A stretch of DNA of 64,000 nt, from contig NZ_AQHJ01000035.1 of assembly GCF_014925405.1 (NCBI RefSeq), positions 744,001-808,000 of the forward strand. Reading direction: 5' to 3'. This stretch comes from Pseudoalteromonas ulvae UL12. Lineage in GTDB: Bacteria > Pseudomonadota > Gammaproteobacteria > Enterobacterales > Alteromonadaceae. The translations under genes and the position numbers were made by a program. This document shows, piece by piece, positions 63,263-64,000 of this stretch; the first letter of the stretch is position 1; the number at the start of each line of letters is the position of its first letter. The notes beneath the pieces are model-generated. The model had not been told where the DNA came from. It was given only the letters and a program-made list of their open reading frames with translations, and made no database searches.

Positions 63263-64000
63263 TTAAATATCTTCTAAGTATGTGTAGCCTTTTAGGCCTA
63301 AATCTAATTCAGCTAAAACTGATTCACGCTCATCTTCTGGCAATTTACTTTCGGCCAATTCGGCATACGCCGCGCGGAATGAATCTGGGTCTAAGTGAAC
63401 ATAACGCAGCATATCTTCAACAGTGTCGCCTTCGTTGATTTCGCTGATATGGGCTTGGCCGTTTTCATCCATGTTAATAACTGTGCTGTGTGTATCACCA
63501 AATAAGTTGTGCATATCACCTAAGATTTCTTGATAAGCACCGACTAAGAAAAAGCCCAATAAATATGGGGATTCTGGCGACCATTCTGGTACAGGTAAAG
63601 TGGTTTCTATTCCTTGTCCATCAACATATTGATCAACTGTACCATCGGAATCACAAGTAATATCCAACAAAACGGCACGACGTTTTGGCACTTCAGTTAA
63701 TCCTGATAACGGCAACACAGGAAACACCTGGTCAATGCCCCATGCGTCTGGTAACGATTGGAACAACGAGAAGTTTACAAAAAACTTATCGGCTAGTTTC
63801 TCATTCAATTCATCAATAATGGGGCGATGAAAACGGTTTTTGCTATCCATGAGTTGGCTCAGTTCATAACTGACACGTAAGCTGACTTGTTCAGCCCATG
63901 CACGTTGTTCAAGACCCAATAAGCCCATACCAAATTGGCTGTGGACTTCTGCAAGGTCGCTTAAACAATCGTGGAAAATCTCAATTAAAGCACGATCATC
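63263..64000 (-). CDS. speA: Biosynthetic arginine decarboxylase, 3' part
   Basis: The C-terminal 245 residues of SpeA; the frame is open through the right window edge, so the start is outside. It makes agmatine from arginine (PLP enzyme). The seen part includes [53 protein letters not shown] and [20 protein letters not shown]. These belong to the second, Greek-key/alanine-racemase-like half; CDSDG carries the substrate-binding Asp. It ends [12 protein letters not shown]. Upstream of speB in a conserved pair. Confidence 0.93.
   Translation of the reverse strand, partial: DDRALIEIFHDCLSDLAEVHSQFGMGLLGLEQRAWAEQVSLRVSYELSQLMDSKNRFHRPIIDELNEKLADKFFVNFSLFQSLPDAWGIDQVFPVLPLSGLTEVPKRRAVLLDITCDSDGTVDQYVDGQGIETTLPVPEWSPESPYLLGFFLVGAYQEILGDMHNLFGDTHSTVINMDENGQAHISEINEGDTVEDMLRYVHLDPDSFRAAYAELAESKLPEDERESVLAELDLGLKGYTYLEDI

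Noticed and set aside
1..64000. Search for CRISPR arrays, tRNA/rRNA genes, prophage or toxin-antitoxin modules
   Set aside because: No regularly spaced repeats, no tRNA-like cloverleaf near gene ends, no phage or toxin-antitoxin gene families seen by eye; tRNAscan, Rfam and repeat searches would be needed for a formal negative.

Overview
The window is about 64 kb of a low-GC, AT-rich gammaproteobacterial chromosome. Gene content and order (rnd / minE-minD-minC / ycgL / mltB-like / ycgN; rimO next to a ChrR-type sigma operon; DUF3192 beside xni and ppnN; a complete hisG-to-hisIE operon; speA-speB) point to a marine member of the Alteromonadales, near Pseudoalteromonas, Shewanella, Colwellia or Catenovulum. 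The genus cannot be fixed from the sequence alone. I see no rRNA, tRNA, CRISPR array, prophage or intact insertion sequence. Most of the window is chromosomal housekeeping, with a few accessory loci.

Layout: (1) 1-2.2 kb, a minus-strand ECF sigma / ChrR zinc-cupin anti-sigma / DUF523 operon of the singlet-oxygen type with its own promoter, followed by a LON-substrate-domain gene. (2) 2.4-3.8 kb, rimO. (3) 4.1-7.2 kb, a large Oar-like TonB-dependent receptor behind a 30-bp perfect palindrome. (4) 7.7-12.9 kb, an RND efflux pump and lipoprotein adaptor divergent from a LysR regulator. (5) 13.1-17.2 kb, an outer-membrane barrel, a short OPX protein, a Wzc-like tyrosine autokinase and an alkyltransferase-like protein. 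(6) 17.2-21.6 kb, HU, ilvIH with a Val/Leu leader-peptide attenuator, and NAD-type isocitrate dehydrogenase. (7) 21.7-27.9 kb, an HDOD-like protein, DUF3192, a 263-bp MITE, xni, ppnN and a diguanylate cyclase. (8) 28.1-34.0 kb, an M61 peptidase, DUF1289, a trypsin-like protease and an SLC1-type transporter fused to a solute-binding domain. (9) 34.1-41.4 kb, the his operon with a His5 leader peptide. (10) 41.5-54.4 kb, yoaA, tsaB, alkaline phosphatase, an alpha/beta hydrolase, fadD, rnd, minCDE, ycgL, a lytic transglycosylase, ycgN and a SPOUT methyltransferase. (11) 54.4-62.3 kb, deoC and a mannose/alpha-mannoside locus. (12) 62.3-64 kb, speB and the 3' part of speA.

The clearest accessory system is the alpha-mannoside locus. 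A secreted GH92 alpha-mannosidase is translationally coupled to a secreted HExxH peptidase of the basic-secretory-protein type. A FucP/GluP-like MFS transporter is divergent from an AGE-family sugar isomerase coupled to a PfkB sugar kinase. Matching LacI-like operators (TTGGAACG core) lie in the transporter/isomerase intergenic region and in front of GH92. The implied route is alpha-mannoside to mannose, uptake, fructose, fructose-6-phosphate. The repressor itself is not in the window.

Two amino-acid operons (ilvIH, his) carry classical ribosome-mediated attenuators whose leader peptides are 22 and 16 codons long. The MITE has inserted exactly into the ancestral TAA stop of xni and rebuilt it as TAG from its own end. 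Several starts were moved inward from the longest reading frame, on ribosome-binding-site, overlap or family-length evidence. No bona fide new defence or mobile system was found. The most unusual protein is the SLC1-transporter / solute-binding-protein fusion.
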